Shown in pieces: positions 62,404 to 64,000 of a DNA stretch of 64,000 bases. This DNA comes from Microbacterium sp. Nx66 (GTDB lineage: Bacteria; Actinomycetota; Actinomycetes; Actinomycetales; Microbacteriaceae). The notes below the pieces were generated by a model. The model was given only the letters and a program-made list of their open reading frames with translations. It searched no databases and was not told where the DNA came from. The position numbers and the translations under genes are program-made. The stretch covers positions 1,612,001 through 1,676,000 of the forward strand of contig NZ_LR880474.1 of the NCBI RefSeq assembly GCF_904066215.1, in the 5' to 3' direction. The stretch's first letter is position 1; each line of letters opens with the position of its first letter.

Positions 62404-64000
62404 TCAGTCCTCGGCGTCGCGGGACTGCGCTGCGAGAGCGCGCTCCACGTCCGCGAGGTTCTCCAGAACGAGACGGCGCAGCGCGGGCGGCGCGTCCTGG
62501 TGCTCGGAGAGCCATCCGCGCGTCGCGTCGCGCAGGGCGACGTCCGCGAGCGCGGTGGGGAACAGCCCGACGACCAGGTACTGGGCGATCTGGTAGGTCC
62601 GCGACTCCCACACCGGCAGGAGCATGTCGAAGTACTGCGACACGAAGGCACCGAGCACCTCGGCACCCGCCGGGTGGACGAAACCGAGGGCTGCGGAGCG
62701 GACGATCGTGTTCGGGGCGTCGTCGCGCGCGATCAGCGCGTCCCAGGCCTGCTGCTTCGCTGCGGCGTCCGGAAGAGCCGCGCGCGCCTGCGCGGCGAAC
62801 TCCGCGCCCTTGGCCGTGTTGTCGGCGGCCAGCGCGGCGTCGATGGCACCGGCGTCGGTCGCACCGATCGTCGCAAGGCCGACGAGGAGCTGCCAGCTCA
62901 GGTCGGCGTCCACGTCGAGTCCGGGGAGCGTCTCCTCGCCCGAGCGCAGACGGCCGACGATGCCGGCGTGCTCCGGCGTCACCAGGTTGTTCGCGAAGGC
63001 GGTGACGAACTGGAGCTGGCTGTCGCTGCCGGCCTCCGCCGACTCGGCGAGCGCCCAGAGACCGTCGGCCACCTTGAGCCGTGCGGTTTCGCGCTCCGCC
63101 GGAGCGACGTAGAGCGTCGCGGCCGTCCGCAGCTGCGCGAGCGTGGTCCGGACCGTGGTGGACTCGGTCTCCCGACCGATGTTGCCGAGGACGAGGTCGA
63201 TGTAGTCGGATGCGGGCGTCTCCGCGTCGCGGGTCTGGTCCCAGGCCGCACCCCACACGAGCGAGCGTGCGAGGGGGTCGTGGATGTCGGCGAGGTGGGC
63301 GATCGCGGTCGCGAGCGACTTCTCGTCGAGACGGATCTTCGCGTACGCGAGGTCGTCGTCGTTGAGGAGGATGAGATCGGGGCGAGCCAGGCCCTGGAGC
63401 TCGGGCACCTCGGTGCGGTCACCGTCCACGTCCACCTCGATGTGGTGGGTGCGCGTGAGTGCGCCGTCCTGCAGCGAGTAGAAGCCGATGCCGAGACGGT
63501 GCGGACGGATGGTCGGGTAGTCGGCCGGAGCCGTCTGAGTGATGGCGAAACGCGAGATCTTCCCGTTGTCGTCCTCGGCCACGACCGGCTCGAGAGTGTT
63601 GACGCCGGCCGTCTCCAGCCACTTCTTGGACCACGTGCCGAGGTCGCGACCGCTGGTGGCCTCGAGCTCGGTGAGCAGGTCGCTGAGCTCGGTGTTGCCC
63701 CAGGAGTGCTTCTGGAAGTACTGCGAGACGCCCGAGAAGAACGCCTCGATGCCGACCCAGGCGGCCAGCTGCTTCAGGACGGAGCCGCCCTTGGCGTAGG
63801 TGATCCCATCGAAGTTCACCTGCACGTCTTCGAGGTCGTTGATCTCGGCGACGATCGGGTGGGTCGAGGGGAGCTGGTCCTGGCGGTAGGCCCAGGTCTT
63901 CTCCATCGCGTTGAAGGTCGTCCAGGCCTCGGTCCACTCCGTCGCCTCGGCCGTCGCGATGGTGGACGCCCACTCCGCGAACGACTCGTTGAGCCAGAGG
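62404..64000 (-). CDS. pepN: Aminopeptidase N, C-terminal part (5' end outside window)
   Basis: M1 zinc aminopeptidase that releases N-terminal residues from peptides in the cytoplasm. The first codons visible, '[13 protein letters not shown]', contain the third zinc ligand (Glu of NESFAE); the HExxH lies beyond position 64000. Then come '[22 protein letters not shown]' (catalytic Tyr), the '[15 protein letters not shown]' region and the ERAP1-like C-terminal alpha domain with many helical repeats, ending '[12 protein letters not shown]'. About 530 codons remain. Upstream of and same strand as mscS. Confidence 0.94.
   Translation of the reverse strand, partial: LWLNESFAEWASTIATAEATEWTEAWTTFNAMEKTWAYRQDQLPSTHPIVAEINDLEDVQVNFDGITYAKGGSVLKQLAAWVGIEAFFSGVSQYFQKHSWGNTELSDLLTELEATSGRDLGTWSKKWLETAGVNTLEPVVAEDDNGKISRFAITQTAPADYPTIRPHRLGIGFYSLQDGALTRTHHIEVDVDGDRTEVPELQGLARPDLILLNDDDLAYAKIRLDEKSLATAIAHLADIHDPLARSLVWGAAWDQTRDAETPASDYIDLVLGNIGRETESTTVRTTLAQLRTAATLYVAPAERETARLKVADGLWALAESAEAGSDSQLQFVTAFANNLVTPEHAGIVGRLRSGEETLPGLDVDADLSWQLLVGLATIGATDAGAIDAALAADNTAKGAEFAAQARAALPDAAAKQQAWDALIARDDAPNTIVRSAALGFVHPAGAEVLGAFVSQYFDMLLPVWESRTYQIAQYLVVGLFPTALADVALRDATRGWLSEHQDAPPALRRLVLENLADVERALAAQSRDAED

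Overview
The window is chromosomal DNA of a high-GC actinobacterium. Gene content, gene order and protein sequences point to Microbacteriaceae, most likely Microbacterium. This is inferred from recognised families, not from a database search. The DNA is uniformly GC-rich and densely coding, with many GTG starts and 4-bp ATGA/GTGA overlaps. I saw no insertion sequence, prophage, integrase, CRISPR array or island. Almost everything is core metabolism and information processing.

Layout. (1) 1-5773: end of a LysR regulator, then a glycerol operon (glpD-glpF-glpK, minus strand) divergent from a SorC-type regulator; a perfect 14-bp palindrome lies between them. (2) 5786-9145: a GCS2-type carboxylate-amine ligase, then rpsP-khpA-rimM-trmD. 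(3) 9192-11748: a methyltransferase, a T4 endonuclease V-like pyrimidine-dimer glycosylase, map and a small membrane protein. (4) 11918-18929: rplS, lepB, rnhB, DUF2469, yraN, comM-like, dprA, xerC and a degenerate M23 peptidase. (5) 19232-24212: rpsB-tsf, pyrH-frr-cdsA and a double DivIVA-domain protein. (6) 24240-30121: a lysozyme-like secreted protein, a zinc-ribbon protein with an alpha/beta hydrolase, an AI-2E-type transporter, and a large envelope protein coupled to a thioredoxin-TPR protein. (7) 30176-36580: glgX-glgE-glgB. (8) 36682-43651: cysteine desulfurase, mnmA, ligA, a GNAT enzyme and a DEAD-box helicase. (9) 43698-51016: acyl-CoA synthetase, gatCAB, dinB, a GerW-like protein and a P-loop kinase. 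(10) 51023-53777: DUF2017, clpS, a zincin-like protease, a LysE exporter, tRNA-His, orn and tRNA-Arg. (11) 53805-64000: a short SSB paralogue, a lipoprotein, ettA, two thioesterases, and the unit pepN (partial)-mscS-glbO-FAD dehydrogenase.

The strongest window-wide signal is regulatory. About twenty genes have a -10-like hexamer (TAnnnT or one mismatch) exactly 6 or 7 bases before the start codon, as expected for leaderless mRNAs. This fixes many start codons. By contrast rpsP, rplS and rpsB appear to have long untranslated leaders, and rpsP and rplS share the promoter core TGGCAGAAT.

No wholly new system is obvious. The best leads are the internal lipobox in the 647-aa envelope protein, the catalytically degenerate M23 protein, the GerW-like protein beside dinB, the PLP-site substitution in the cysteine desulfurase, and the operator-like inverted repeats at the glp and rpsP promoters.
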